Shown: positions 13,380 through 29,400, numbered from the stretch's first letter. The stretch is 64,000 nt of DNA from Centroberyx gerrardi (GCF_048128805.1 NC_135997.1:8389116-8453115), one strand, 5' to 3'. Numbers and translations are program-made. The notes: a model not told the origin generated them from the letters alone.

Positions 13380-16300
13380 CACACACACACAGGGAGGGTG
13401 ATAATGTGTTTATCAATTCACTTTCTTATACACACCCATTGTCCTCTCAAGCATGATAGAATTTTTTTGGCCCAAACAAGAGATTCTGGATCCCATTCCC
13501 TTTCAGTCTAACATGAAAATGAAAAAGGGTTTACGTTTTTTTTTTTTTTACTAAGCCATGTCAACAACTAATGGTAAATGTAATGTATAATATTATTGTA
13601 TGTTTTTGTGTGGCATTATAAGTAAATAATTATTGTTGATATATGTTTATATGTTCTATATGTGGATTGAGAGTATAAAATTTCAATAACACGTTGCCTT
13701 GAATTTTTTTTATTATTATTATTATTATTGTGAGAGGCAAATGTTTTGGGGTGCGCCTATATTTTTGCTGGTGCTCCCAAGTTTACAACATAAAAAAGTT
13801 AATTTAGAGCCCTGCCAGAGCTTCCACAGAAACCCAACACTATGGTGCTTTGTTCACTGTGCAAAGCTGAAATGCCACACCGCAGCAGTAACTGCCAAAC
13901 AGAAAAAAATCCTGATTGTGCAACTGTATGCACATGATGGTGCAGAAGCATGGCAAATGTTAGTCAATGTACACTAGCCCGCTATCCAGATAGTTGGTCA
14001 CCTTACTATAATTGTATAGCAAGGATACCCTGACTTCTGCTACTAATGTCCAAATTGCTTTTCTCAGATACAGTGATGAAGCTGTATTTACTAGTAGTTT
14101 TCCTACAGTGCAAATTCTTATGTGGCTGACTTCCCAGTCTGGTTTGGACACACTTACAGATGTGCTACAACAGTTCAGTAGTTCTGTATGCTGCTATGTT
14201 ACCTAAATGTAGCTAGCAATACCCATAATTCAGTATCTTACTTGGGTCTGGACATTGGACTCTGTCTGGATTCTATAAATGCTGGAATGTAGTTTGGTTG
14301 TAACAACATTTTTTACTGAGAAAATATTGGACAGATTAATCAATAACAAAGTAATCTTTAGTCGCAGTCCTACAGTGGTTTCGCCTATAAATATATCTCG
14401 TCTTTCCAGGGGTTCGGTGTGCAACGTGTTGCTGACATCCTGCGAGGACGGCGTGTGTCGGCTGTGGTCAGAGACGCTGCTGCCGGAGGACAGCCTGCTG
14501 GGGGGGCAGATCTCTGAGAACACACACTCCTTCAGCTCCAGCCTGCCTGGCCTGGGAGGCAATAAGGACAAGATCCAGCACGCTCTGGAGGTACACTTCC
14601 TCTGCATAGTCAGACCTGACCAGAACTCCTTAGTATATTTTTCATGAAGGGATAACCTAATCCTGCTCTCTCTCTCTCTCTCTGTCCCGTCTTTGTGTTT
14701 TGCTTGACCAGTCTATCCACCACCTGAAGCATCTGCGCCGGGGCCGTCGACGGTCCTCTGCTCTGGTGGCACACACTGAGCTGCTGCCCTCTCAGCTGGG
14801 CACACAAGACACACACACACACCGCCACATCGCACACCATGCCAATGCCCTGTGTCACTTCCACATCTCAGCCAGTATTAATCCCAACACAGGTAGGGTG
14901 TCTTTGCTGGAACAGGCTAAGCAGCATTTCTGTATGTCTTCACCACAGATCCTGAGATGCGTCATGACACATCTCTTAAGGCCAAAGTCTTACTGACTTT
15001 CTCTAATGGTGGAATCAGGCTAAATCCATAATGCATTTGTGTTGCTGCAAAAGGATCCCATTTCTCAATCATTTTGAGATCAAACTGATTAGACCTGATT
15101 ATTGTTTTAAGTTGTTTTAAGTATTACTTTGTTGTTGCAAATCTTTATTCACGGATCACAAAAATTAGATGAAGAGGTATCAAAACAAAAATTTGTTTCA
15201 TTTTACGCAAGTAGAAAAGTAGAAAGTAAGTAGAAAAAATCCAACATGTAACACCCTCATTACAATGCAACAGTATGATACAGCAGTAATGAATTCTGTC
15301 ATTGGAAATAAATGAATTTCCTTTAGAGAGCAGCGCACTCAATGGAACTGTGATCCCGACGTAAGCCTGAGGAATGTTTTATTCACTCTCTTTTTCTCCC
15401 TCCATTCATCCATCCATCCCTCCCTCCTCCCACTTCCCTCCTCGCTCTATCAGACATCCCGTCGGTGCTGGCTGACTCTGCAGTGTTCAGCCCAGAGGAC
15501 GGGACAGGTGGGGGGGGCTTCGTGGTCCACTGGCTCAACAATAAGGACCTCAGCTTCACTTCCTCCATGGACCTCTTCATGCTGCAGCTCCGCAAGCTCT
15601 CCGAACAGCAGCTGGACCAGACTACTGAGGACCCACTGGACCCCGAGGGCTCCCCCATGAAGTTTGACTTTGGTATGACCCACAACCAGGCGAACGCAGA
15701 TTTCTTAAAACGCCTGGACTTAAGTTCAAGTTTTATTTCTAGTTATTTATTTATATGATAGTTATTTATATAGCCCTTTATCACAAGCATGTCTCAGAGG
15801 ATTTTACAGAGAATGAGCCTAACTAGATCTAACATCAGTTGTGAGCAAAATGATGTAGGACAAACATAGTGAAAAGCCACACAAGCAGATTTTCGCAAGA
15901 CAAACAGCCTACCTATTCTACATAGCCTAACCTCGTAGTGAAAAAGCACATTGCTCTCTGGCTTTCTAGACCTGGACGAGATGTCGGACAAGGCGTCCTC
16001 GGAGCAAGGCGAGGAGGGCGAGCCCGGGGAGCAGGGGAGCACCAAGGCCTCTTCCCCCGGCTCCAGCTCCAGCATGCCCCTGCCCTCCATGCTGCTGGAG
16101 AGGAAGATGGAGACGCTGACCCTAGAGTGGAACAAGAGCCCCGACATGCTGTTCACCATCCACCCTGCCGACGGCTCCTTCCTGGTGTGGCACGTCAAGT
16201 ACTTGGACGAGTACATCCAGGGCATCTTCAGGCAGGTTCAGGTGAGCAAACCCAAGCAGTCGCACACACACACACTTACTCCCTCATGCTGCGTTCACGC

Positions 16301-19300
16301 CATGTGGGAAGAAACTGAAGAATGGGATGACATCTGGTTGCTACAAGTTCATTTGTTTAAGTGAACACCCACGTTCATTTTTATTTATGAACTTCAAACA
16401 AACTGCAGCAGATATCACTTGCTTTTCGTAAGTAGCTGATTGTATTAGTGTGAATATAACTGATAATTCTGATTTTCATTAACTTGAACTGCTGAGATTG
16501 GTGGTTTCACTGCCATGTTCTGTGTTGGCACACTTACACAATTTGTGATATAAAGCAGGAGATATCGGAGCCAACCAGAAATACCCACCTGTCCTACTTG
16601 TAATTACCATTAGGAGGCTGACAAGAACATTTTTTCCGCAGTCGGCAGCTCATATGTACAGTAAATCCGACATGGTGTGAATTCCTCACTGAATCCCTCT
16701 GTCACTCACTCACCCACTCATTCACTCACTCACTCACCCATGCTGTGGCAGCATTGTAGCTGTAGTTGTACTTTGCGCAAAGTGTAAGGTGACTCAGCAC
16801 TCCCCCAGCCTTATGTAAGACTCCTAATATTCGTTCCTTCTTCAAGACGTGAGACACTTCACTCCTCTATACCTATTAAAACTTTGTCACGATTTACAAA
16901 ATCATTTTCAACAAATCGTGTGTGTTCTTTGTTGAGCAGTAGGCTATTTACTTAATGGGAAATTAAATTTGTATTATTGTGACAATTTAACTTTATGAAT
17001 CTTCACACTTTTCACATACTGTAACTCCTGTATTCCTCTTCTAGTATGCAAATGAGAGGATCTGTAGAGAATCTGTACTTGTTCTTCCAGTGGTTACATT
17101 TTTCTTCTTCTTTCCCACTCTCTTTCCAGGTGTCCTTCTCCTCTCGTATTCCAGTGGCGTTTCCCACAGGCGATGCCAACTCGCTGAGTAAAAATATCCT
17201 GATGTACGCCTGCACTTTGACCGAGGGGGAGAGTCCCGGGGCGGGGGAGCAGGGGAGGAGGGCTCAGCGTGTCTCCCACTCTGCCTCAGCCTCAGCTGGC
17301 CTGGGTTCGCCCGCCCTGGGCCCCTCTCTCAACCCCCGCCCCGGCATCGGGCCTGCCGTCATGATGGTCTCCAAGCACGTCGATGGGTCTCTCAACCAGG
17401 TGACAGATTGCTGGAAAAAAAAAGGAACTTCTTTTAAAGGGATGCACCATTTTTTGGGGAGGTTGGCCCATGGTCAACATACTCGTTAAGTGAACCAAAA
17501 TCATCCATGTGTCCCCAGTAGATAATTTGCTCCGGTGCTCCATGCGTGTTGAGTGATAGTAGGCGACTAGCATTATCCTAAAAAAAGACTGACTTTTTTG
17601 TAATATAGTAGTACTTGGTGCATTCCTTTACCCCTCCTGAAGCCCTAAAAATATCATACCAGTACCACATTTCAAATCATAAACCTATTAATGAATTCCT
17701 CTATTTGTGTATATTGAGCCATCTTCACAGCCCTCACTAAAGTTTTCTGTGGCTCCTTCTGTCTCCAGTGGGCAGTGACGTTTGCCGAGCGCTCTGCCTT
17801 CTCCAACGTACTGACCGTGTCTCACAAGTTCCGGTACTGCGGCCACCGCTTCCACCTGAACGACCAAGCCTGCCACACGGTGCTGCCGCTGCTGCTGACC
17901 TCCTCTCACCACAACGCCCTGCTCACCCCTCCTTCAGCACCCGGCAGCCTGGAAGGAGAGCAGCCCCCTTCCCTGCCCCCTCCCAAGGGACTTCCCAGGT
18001 ATGGAGCAGTGGGGGAGGCAGAATAGGGAGGCATGGATGAGAAGAGGCAGAGAAACCAGCCTGGTTCCAGACTCCTGAATCGTGTTCTGCCCACTCTTCA
18101 GATTTTGTCGGGTGATTCAGAAAGTCTGGTGTTGCCCTAGTCAGCGGCTTGTTCTCGCTCGGAGAAACAATCAAAATCAGCAGGAGTTTGAACCGTTCGT
18201 GCAACATTTTTTCGCTGGTGTTTCGGCAGAATAGATTTGTTGAAATTACCCCCTTAACCAATATATTGTCTTTGCAAAGACAATATTTTTGTCAAAAACA
18301 ATTGACATTCTCAGTAAAGTTGGTAAATACGCCCAGCCCCCCCCCCCCCCCCCCGCCCCCCCCAAGAAGAGATGAGGAAAGGAAAGGATGGATGAAGAGA
18401 ATTGCTTTACATGCTACTTAGTACAATTGACAATGCTTTTGTGAGTGATGGTTAGTTCTAATCCAGCGTTGCTTGTGTACTTCCAGGAAGCAGCTTCGTA
18501 ATGCAGCTACAAGGACCTTCCACGACCCCAACGCCATCTACAGCGAGCTGATCCTGTGGAGGGTGGACCACATCGGTCCCCTGTCCTGCACTGGAGGGGT
18601 CTCTGAACTGGCCCGCATCAACTCTCTGCACACCTCTGCCTTCAGCAATGTGGCTTGGCTTCCCACACTGGTGCCCAGCTCTGTGCTCGGTAAACACATA
18701 CAATACTGTGGTCATGCACACCATATATTTTTGTTATGGATGTAATGTTTAACCTCAGTGCTTTATGACAGTGATATATGCAGAAATATTCCTGTTAAGA
18801 GTAAATAATTGTCAAGGTTAAATCTACAGGAAAGTGCCATTTATGCTGAATCATCTGAGGTTTTGCTCAGAGAGCTGTTATCTTGGGATATTATATAAGC
18901 AAACCTACTTAGTGGTTGGTGAATCTTCTTCTGTAACAGAACAAGATGTTACTGTGACAGTTTTGTTTTTCCAAGGAGCACAGGTGCTTGAAAAATTTAA
19001 CAGCACGGGAAAGAAATTTAATAACATGATATGTAAAAAAAAAAATAATGAAAATGCTGATTCAGACTTTGAATTAAGTTGCACATTTGCTTCTTTTTTT
19101 TTTAGCATACATTTATTTTTAGTCGCATATGCTCCTAAAATGGTTGCACAATGTAGAGCCCTGCACAGTCACTTGAAACACGTTTAAATATTTATTGACA
19201 TACTCTCTACTCTAGGGTGATATTTGGTTCACTATTTGATAGGACAAAATTAATGCAAACTAATCCATTCTTTATGAATCCTATATATTGCTTTCCTTAG

Positions 19301-22300
19301 GAACCTACTGTAACAGTGCCAGTGCCTGCTTCGTGGCATCAGATGGTAAAAACCTGCGTCTCTATCAAGCTGTGGTTGATGCCAGAAAACTACTGGATGA
19401 GCTGTCAGATCCTGAGACATCTGTGAGAGTGCACGCGCGCACACACAATCACACACACACACACACACACACACTAAACGAACAGAGCACAAACAGTCTA
19501 ACGTTATTGCTCACTGGGATGTGATATTCTTTGGTTTGAGTCCTTGTCATTTACCATTACACAGAATTTGATGTAACTGACTCTTGTGCTATTTTGGGAG
19601 AGCATCTACTGTATGTAGAAACCTAGCTTGGATGTTAGAGGAGAGAGTAGTGGGGAAGAGTGGCAGTGTTATTGGGGTTATCTAGTGCCTCCCATCACAG
19701 ATGTTTTGTAGAGTTAGACCCACAACAGAACCAGCCTAGTCCACAGCAGCTCTCAACACTGATCAGTATTGTACTCACCTACACCACCCTGTACCCACAC
19801 TTAAGACTTACATCTAGTTCACATTATATCCAATAATGTTTAACCTTATTGGTCTCAGCAGCATAGGCTAAATGGATAGCTGACCCTTTTTGTATGTGTG
19901 TGCCTGTTTAGAAACTGGTTGGTGAGGTTTTCAACATTGTGAGCCAGCAGTCCACTGCCAGACCCGGATGTATCATAGAGTTGGACGTCATCACCAATCA
20001 GGTTAGCAGCTGCTCTGCTCTTTTCACACCCACCTCAGATCAATTCTGGGGAGAAATCACAGCTTGAAATCCTGAAATCTTCAGACGAACAGACAAAGTA
20101 AACCTGTCCAATGCTGTTTCCTTGTGCATCCAGTGTGGCTCCAACACCCAGCTGCTGCATGTGTTCCAAGAGGACTTCATTCTAGGTTATAAGCCACAGG
20201 AAGAACCAGAAGTGTACACGTCTACTTTCCCCTCTGCTGAAGGTAGGGCATACTTCACTATTATCACTCTGTCTAGTACTATTTCTTTTTACTCGGTCTG
20301 AAAACGAGTGAATGAATGATGTGAATGAATCTAGGATGTTTGGCATTTTTGCAAACATGACTGGAGCGTAATGTAGTTATAAGAGGGTTTGAATGTGTTT
20401 GTCCACCTCCAGATTACAACCCTGCCCCGTTCTCTGAGAAGTTCTTCCTGGTGGTGATAGAGAAGGATCTCAACAGGAACTCTGTCCTGCAGATGTGGCA
20501 CCTGCACCTCAAGTCTGTCCAGGCCTGTATGGGTGAGTGTAGGCTACACGCGGATGACCAGCTATTGTCATAATTAGACGTTTTTCCGGATATTAGCATG
20601 TGTTAAATAGGAGCACTAACAACATTTGTGCAGTGTTAGGCTTGAAAGAATTAATTGTAAAGGTATACCTCTTTATAATGTTGCCGTCTCTGTGTGTACA
20701 GACGAGCCGGTTCCAGATTATAGCTTCCAGAGCCAGCTGATGGTTCCCAATCAGGTGATGAATGCCGACTCCTCCCCAGAGACTTCCCCCATCAGCCCCT
20801 TGCCCCGGTCAGCCTCCACAGCCAACTTGCAGTCAGCCAGCAAGCTCATCCTCAGCTCCAAGCTGGTGTACAGCAAGCGGCTGGACCTGCCCCACGGGGT
20901 GGAGGTCACCAGGGCCACGCCCTCTGCAGGTAGGGATGGACACACAGTCTTCACACACACACTCAGACCATTGGACAGTTGCCTAATTAAAGGCAATGCT
21001 CTGTGCAACATTTTTAAACATCAGTGTATCACTGACAGTTTGCTTGTGATACCTTGGTGTAATTACCATAATAAAATGAGATCGTAGCTGAGACGATTGA
21101 TAGCCTCTATCTCATTTATTTTTTTATTTTATAGGCTAATGCTATACGTAGCACCTATGATCATGATCAACTGAGATCACATTAAAACAAAGTGGCCCTG
21201 AAGAAGGCTAAGCCCAGCACCAGTCACAACACTGACCGCATGAAGGGGTTTTCTCTAGTCTCCAATATTCTCCTTCCTCTCCCTACCATAGGACATCTGA
21301 GTTCCTCCTCCATCTACCCGGTGTGTCTGGCTCCATACCTGATCGTCACTACCTGCTCCGACTCTTGCGTGCGTTTCTGGCACTGCACCGTAGAGGGAGA
21401 GAAGGGGAACAGCGAGGAGAAGCAGGATAGCCGGATCTACCGCTGGGAGCCCTGGGCACTGCTGAACGAGGAGGAGGACAACAACAGCGCAGTGTGTGTG
21501 TCGGGACGTCCCGTAGCAGTGTCCTGCTCCTACACTGGGAGGCTGGCTGTGGCCTTTAAACAGCCACGACAGGGACAGGTGGGAGACATTAACCTGTACC
21601 AGTGTTTACATTCAGTTACATCCAGATCTTACCTCATTGTTCAGCCCACCCATTACATTTGGAATTGGAGCACCTTCCATATATCATGAAATAAATATTT
21701 GAGTAAGAGCCATTCTTAACCTGTAACACCTACTGGTACTGATCCTGGAATAGGCCCAAGAGTAAAGCTGGGTCTCAGAATGAAAATTACCCCCACACTC
21801 ATCTACCAAAACCCTACAGGAAGCACCGCTCACACATATTGATTCCTTTGTATCATAAGATTAGCTAAACTGTATCGTCCCTGCAGGAAAATTTGTCTTA
21901 GACATCAAAGCACCAAGGACATAAAAGCAGTAAATGAAAACGGTAACAAACAGCAGCATGGGATAGAAGCATCATATACTCATCATCAAAGGATAAAACA
22001 CATGATACAATCAGTCCATTAGATAAAGATACATTAGATACATGATGGATTCATGCAGCACATTATTTAAAATCTGTGCTAATTGTCATGGTCTCAGAGA
22101 GGCCATTAACTTTAGCTAGTTGGGTTTGTGTAATGGGAAAGCAGTGATACTACCTGATTATGTGAGGGTTCCACTTCCAATTTGTGCAGCTGTCTGAGTA
22201 GTATATTCAAGCCTAAAATGGTTCAAGTCCCCTGGGATAAGAACCAGAGCCTCTTGTGTGCACTTCAATTGTGTCTGGATGCATTCTACTAAATGAATGG

Positions 22301-23400
22301 CTGCCTGCTTTGACTCACCGCTTGGGGGTGACATAAACTGAGCAGACAATGATGCTGCCAATCTCCTGGGGCAGGTAAAACAGTCTTAGACTCAGACTAA
22401 GGACTTGTATGCAACTGGGGTTGCTTACAGTCTCTCTCAGAGTGTAGTTCCTGCACCACAGATCATTGACACAAATCCCCCTGCTTTTTGTTTCACTAAC
22501 TCCTCATTTCTTTCTGCCCCAATTAGACAGAAGCCATATAGCTCAACCATTGAGCTTGAAATGTCTTTATAGAGCCACAATTCATCGAAAACCCTCAGGC
22601 AGGAATCATGGTATTCGTAGCATTTTTTGGAGTAGTATCACCATTAGAAGTGGTGGTCTTGTCTTCCTCCTCTGTGGCCTTATCTCGCCCACAGATGCCA
22701 CTGGATGTTGGTGATCTCCACAGGCACCTCTGCGATAAGTCTGTGGGAGTTGAAGCACTGGTGTGGCACAGGGATATCAGATTATTTCTGGTATAAATCC
22801 TAGGCACTATGTCCATATCAACAGGTGTATACATTGCTGTGGATTTAGCAAAAGATCCAAAAAGTCATGGTCATACACTTGAGTAGTGCCATTGTCCTCA
22901 TCTTTCAACAGTTCTATAAAAGAATGAACTACGGACATTCAGGACAAACAATGAAGCAAACAAACGTACAGGTAGCAGAGCCAGAAAGCTTCTTGGTCCA
23001 AGACTACATTTAAGTCCCCCATCGGAGAACATCTCTTCTTCTTATGTAACTTTTTTTTTTATCCAGTGAAGAATTTATTGAGCTCATATTACTTTATCTT
23101 GTATTCATGCAATGAATTCTCCTCAGTATCCCCCTTCTTGCACTATTTATTTTCTAAGCTTTAAGGTTCGACATGTTTTGACAAAGTGCTGTTCTTTCCC
23201 CAGCCCCAGGGCTCAGGAGGGGACTTCTCGATGCATGTGTCCATCTATGAGTGTGAGTCTACTGGGGGCTCAGAGTGGGTGTTGGAGCAAACCCTCCACC
23301 TGGACGACTTCACCAGACCCTCCTCAACCCTGGATCCACGAGTCAGCGTTGACTCCAACCTCTTTGTCTACAGCAGGTCAGGAGGCCACTAATGCTTGTT

Positions 23401-23449
<49 letters not shown>

Positions 23450-26400
23450 CCACATCTTTGTCTGTGTCAGTCACTGTGAGTTAATCAGTACGAGTGTTTC
23501 ATAACTTAAAAGTTATTTTTCCATGTCAGATCTGACCTGTACATGAGCAGAGACCACAGCTCCCCCAACATCAAGCACTATGTCCACCTGGACTGGCTGT
23601 CCAAGGAGGATGGATCCCACATCCTGACCGTGGGAGTCGGATCCAACATCCTCATGTACGGCCGCATCTCCGGCATGGTCAACGAGCAGACCAGCAGCAA
23701 GGAGGGGGTGGCGGTCATCACCCTTCCCCTAGGGGGCAGCATCAAACAGGGCATCCGCTCTCGGTGGATCCTGCTCCGGTCCGTGGACCTGCTGTCCTCC
23801 GTGGACGGCACACCCTCCCTGCCAGTCTCCCTGTCCTGGGTGAGGGACGGCATCCTGGTGGTGGGCATGGACTGCGAGATGCACGTGTATGCCCAGTGGC
23901 GCCAGGACAGGAAACCTGGGGAGGGCGAGGAAGGCAGCTTGTCATCTGCCGACAACATCGCAGGGGGTCAGACCGCGGTTACCTCCTCAGCCTTTGAAGG
24001 GAGAGCCAGGTCTAAGAGTGTGTTTGAAGGGCCCACTGCGGTGGATGAAGCTCTTCGTGCCCCAGCAGGACTGCAGGACGGGGGGCTGTTTGAGGCGGCT
24101 CACTCCCTGTCCCCCACTCTGCCTCAGTACCATCCCACCCAGCTGCTGGAACTCATGGACCTGGGAAAGGTTCGTCGTGCCAAGGTGGGTCTGTTTCTGC
24201 TCCATCCAGTGGCTCAAAAACATGACAAGGATTACCACATGCTATTTATTTAGTTAACATTTATTTGATAGTTTGAGGTCATGTTGTCAGAGCACAGGTT
24301 CAGATGTGCTAGGACAAAAGTGCATTCATTCCTTTAGCCATCACTAAGCTACACAGACTGTGGCGATAGCTGAGACCATGTGATCAATCTCTATCCTTTT
24401 TAATGCACCTATCAATAACTATCCCATAAATGCACTTGACTGATATTATACAACAGCACTTTATGTTACTAAGTATACTTTGAATTATGTAATAACTGTG
24501 GAATGATTGCTAAAACGAGAAATGACTGGGTGTTTTGACTGAATGTTATTGTGTGTGCTTTTAAGCTGCACACTAAATTGGAAAAGTTAAAGTCTCTAAT
24601 CGGTCTCATCTAATCTACATCATTGCATGGTCCATTGGCCTCCCGTCCATCAGGCCATCCTATCCCACCTGGTGAAGTGCATTGCCGGTGAGGTTGCCGT
24701 GGTGAGGGATGTGGAGGCAGGTGAGGGCGGGGCCAGGAGACATCTGTCCAGGACCATCAGCGTGACTGGCAGCACAGCCAAAGACACCATCGTGGCCGGC
24801 CGCGACGGAGGCAGGGACTACACAGAGATCAACTCCATCCCTCCCCTGCCCCTCTACGCCCTTCTGTCAGCGGACCTGGACACCTCCTACAAGGGAGGGG
24901 AGGAGGCCACCAAGGGAGCCAAGGTGGCCGAGGGCGAGGGGGCCCAGAAGAGCGCAGAGGACCAGTACGCCGACCTCTTCCAGGTAGGTGGAGTTGGAGA
25001 GTTCTGCTTTTGTTGTTAAACGTACAGTCCCGCTGATATTTTAACACCCATCCTCCTGTGTTAACAGGTGCAGGCGGTGACCACCGATGACTTTGTGAGC
25101 TTTGCCACTGAGAAACCAGAGAAGAAGTCTCGCGTCATCAACCTCTCTCAGTACGGTCCTACCTATTTTGGACCAGAACACGCCCAGGTACTGCTGGATG
25201 TTTTAGCAGGGCATCCAATTTAAAACATTAAAATTGTGTCATTCCCAATGTAGGGTGTGGTTATCATTTTTTTGATAAGGATTTCTTCCTGGGATGACAT
25301 TTGACTCGACTCTCCCTTTCTCCCCTACTCACCTTTCTTCTCTCATCCCTGCTCTCTGCTTCCTCCTTCCTCCCTTCCTATTCTTTCCCTTCTTCCCTTC
25401 CTCCCCTTCTCTCGCTGCCTCCCTCTGTGTGTCCAGGTATTGTCCAGTCACCTGATGCACTCCAGCCTCCCAGGTCTGACCAGGCTGGAGCAGATGTTCC
25501 TGGTGGCCCTGGCCGACACTGTCGCTACCACCAGCGCCGAGGTCACCAGCTCCACTGACCAGCAGTACACAGGTCAGTATGTGTTTGTGTTGCTTTGCTT
25601 TATTTGTTTATTTGACAGGGACAGCGCATTATGTAACATATTGCACCACAGTATAACCGGAGGCTATTTTGCATCTGTAGTGCCTGGGCAGGAGTCATCA
25701 GTACATTAAAATGCAATAATACAAAGCACAATAAGCTAGTGCACTATAATTATAATATGCTATTTGATCTGTAAAGTGCAAAAGTCATGCATATAAATAA
25801 GCTATAATACGCTAAAAAAAATCAATGCAATATAAAGTATTTCATTTAGTAGCCAAACCATATAACTAAATCTCTCTCTGTGTCTCTAATGTACACAGAA
25901 TTGGTTGTTTTTTAGGCCAGTTTAAAGTTTTAGTTTTAGTTTTTAGGTGTTGGTTTGTATGCTCACTTGTATGTCAATAGTCACCTGGGACAGTAGGCTG
26001 CCATAGTGTTAAGAGGGACTATCCTTCAACTGAATGACCCAGGTTCAAGCCCTCAGGTTGCCAAGCATCCTCAGGCAAGACACTGACCAGCTCCAGGGCT
26101 GTTATTCTGTAGTTGACCTGCACTCTGACCTCCCTGGAGGGGGAGCAAGGGAAAAGACAATTTTCTTACAGGGATCTATATAGTATCACATTATTGTTAA
26201 TATGTTCGTTTTTGTGTGTAATAGATCAAATTTAAGCATGTTAGCGTGTTGGCCCGCCTCAATGTCTGTGAGTCCATCAGATGTTGCCCTTAGTAAGAGA
26301 TCATATCGTATTAAAGCCAACTAAAGGTTATAGAAATAAAAGCTAATCATCGTTCCTGGTTATGGTTATTATCTCCAGCCATCAAAACTTGGTAACATAA

Positions 26401-29400
26401 ACAATAGTGTTTATACTACACTTAACTGTATAGAAACACACAGAGTGCTCGTTCATCACAAGACAAACACACATAATTATCTTTGTCTTTTTCCTCCAAT
26501 TTTCCATCATATATATATTTAGTCTTTTGAGAGGAAGACATTAGCAGGTTGTTCCAGTGCTAAGTAAGCACAGAGAGGGTAAGAAGGTTCAGGGACAAGA
26601 GACATACTCTCTGACAGGACCACATGAACTAGAGTGACACTGGATTTGTAAAGGGCTTTGCCCTTTGCAGAAATGCTGCCATTTCAGTAGAGTGATCCGC
26701 TGCTCTATGGAAGGACCATGGAAAGGTTCAGAGCTGCATGGTGTTGTGTTTCTGTAGGTGGCGAGGCTCTCGATGAGTGTGGACTGAGGTACCTGCTGGC
26801 CATGCGTCTTCATACCTGCCTGCTCACCTCTCTGCCCCCCCTCTACCGCATGCAGCTGCTCCACCAGGGTAAAACTCACCAACCAACATACTTCTGCTGA
26901 ATACTGAAAACAAAAAAACATTGTTCTATATAACTGTGTTATCACTATCTTATCAGATTTTGTGATCGAGAGATTCAGATTTCCGGTGCACTTGATCTTG
27001 ACAATCAGCTCCAGACATCTTGCTCTATCTGTGTCTCTGTCTCTCTGTCTCTGTCTCTCTGTCTGTCTCTCTTTCTCTCTCTCACTTTCTCTCACTCTCT
27101 CTCGCTCTCTCTTTTTCTCTCCATCTCTCTCCCTCATTCTGTCTTTCTCTTTGTGGCAGGCCTGTCAACGTGCCACTTTGCATGGGCCTTCCACTCGGAG
27201 GCGGAGGAGGAGATGCTGAACATGATCCCGGCCATGCAGAGAGGCGACCCCCAGTGGTCTGAGCTCCGGGCCGTCGGAGTGGGCTGGTGGATACGCAACA
27301 TCAACACACTGCGCAAGATGGTGGAGAAGGTACCGGGACAAGCTCAGACCAGCCCCATAGAAGACTAGATTCGCTGTACATGAACACTGTGAAAGTTGGA
27401 AGCTGCTTCACAGTATAAATTAATTTGATTTGAGGGATTATAAGGCTTTCAAAGGCACTTGATCAGTCCTAAAGGTCCAGATATCCTCTAACATTAACAT
27501 GTCACCCCATTCTTTCACTTCTTATGATATGATGTGAATACAGCATTAGCAACACATTAGTACTGGTGTGAGTCATGATTTGCAGTTAGTGCATTGATGT
27601 TTAAATTAACTTTTATGCTGTCAAAGATGTGCATTTATCAAATATTTTACAGCAGCTTTGAAATATGACTCTTCGCTAATCAGAACTGAAAACTGGAACT
27701 GTTCGTTTAATATAACTGTAATATTTATGTGATCAGGTAGGTAAAGCTGCATTCCAGAGACACAATGACCCATTAGATGCTGCTCTGTTCTACTTGGCCA
27801 TGAAGAAAAAGGCTGTCCTGTGGGGCCTCTTCAGGTGGGAGACTGTTTCTATATGCAGCAGAATTCATTTGTATTTAGTCAATGTTTGATTTTCATTTTA
27901 AGTTCCCATCAGAATCGTTATGTGTGTCCAAGCTGTGTGGGTTTTTTCTCTCAGGTCTCAGCACGATGAGAAGATGACTCAGTTTTTCAAGAATAATTTC
28001 ACCGAAGATCGCTGGCGAAAGGCAGCTCTGAAAAATGCATTTTCCCTGCTGGGCAAGCAGCGCTTTGAACAGTCCGCTGCCTTCTTCCTTCTGGCTGGAT
28101 CACTCAAAGATGCCATAGAGGTGTGAACAACACACACACACATTTACACTCAAACACACAAAGATACACACACCATACCATAGCTTATAGCTGTTGAGTC
28201 TATTCCAGATTTCCATTGCCCTCGCACTGGAAACTTGGCATAGCCTTGTTTTATGGAAATACAACAGAAGGTGTGAAGGTGTGTCTGTGAGAGAGAAACA
28301 TTATGTTACTACTTCACAGACAGCGCAGTTCTGTGTTGCTGAGAGAGCTGGATATTCTCCAGCTCTGAGCCTTTAAACCACATGAGAGAAGTCTAAACTC
28401 CATCGATAAGATACATAAACAGCTTGCGTAGTTTGCCTTGGCTTGGGATTGCCATACCACACAGTCAAAACACACAGATAGGCAAAAACTGGGTATACAA
28501 GAGTGAGTTTCGTATGCTGCAGCTCTATGTGGCGATTGCAGTGGGAATCACTACCTCAATAGCTTAAATTTCTGTGAAAATGTTTCAGGCAGAATTCAGT
28601 CTCTGCCAGCTCACTTTACTGCGACACCATTTCATCCACTTTTGAAATGTTGTAACCCAGTCCCTCCTCTCCTCTGCGGCTCCATGGTGTGTAGGTGTTG
28701 TTGGAGAAGATGGAGGATCTCCAGTTAGCCATGATAGTGGCCAGGCTGTACGAGGCTGACTTTGAGAGCTCGTCCACCTGCCAGGGCCTCCTCTATGAGA
28801 AGGTCCTGGGCTGTAACAGGGACGGCAGCGGTTACCACTGCTCCAGACTCCACCCCGACCCCTTCCTCCGCAGCATCGCCTTCTGGATCATGAAGGACTA
28901 CACCCGAGCCCTGGACACGCTGCTGGAGCGCATCCCCAAAGACGATGACGAGAACCCCGGTCAGTTGTTAGTTAAACTTGTTAGTTTGTTAGCATGCATA
29001 TCACTTGCAGTGGGTGCTGTGCTAAAATATCCATACGATAGAAGTCCTAGTGACCTCTCTTTTTCTCTTTTTCCTCCCCTTCTTCTCTTCATCATCCTTC
29101 TGTCTCAGATGTGATGGTGAAGTCGTGCAACCCTGTGGTGTTCAGTTTCTATAACTACCTGAGGACGCACCCCCTGATCATCCGTCGCCACTTTGCATCC
29201 CCGGAGGGCACAGCGGCCACTGTGGGCCTCACCGCTGAGAAGAGCAGCGCAGATGAGATCAACCTCATAGAACGCAAGCTCTTCTTCACCACCGCCAACG
29301 CACACTTCAAGGTCGGCTAATTTTATTGTGACAGTGCGTCTCAGCGTTACGGCCACTACTTTTTCTTTTATAGTTGTTTTTTAGTCTGATAAAATGTAAA

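Noticed and set aside
22595..22834. 79-codon minus-strand frame taken as a possible host gene
   Set aside because: Its sequence continues into LINE endonuclease fragments with a frameshift, so it is a retrotransposon remnant.
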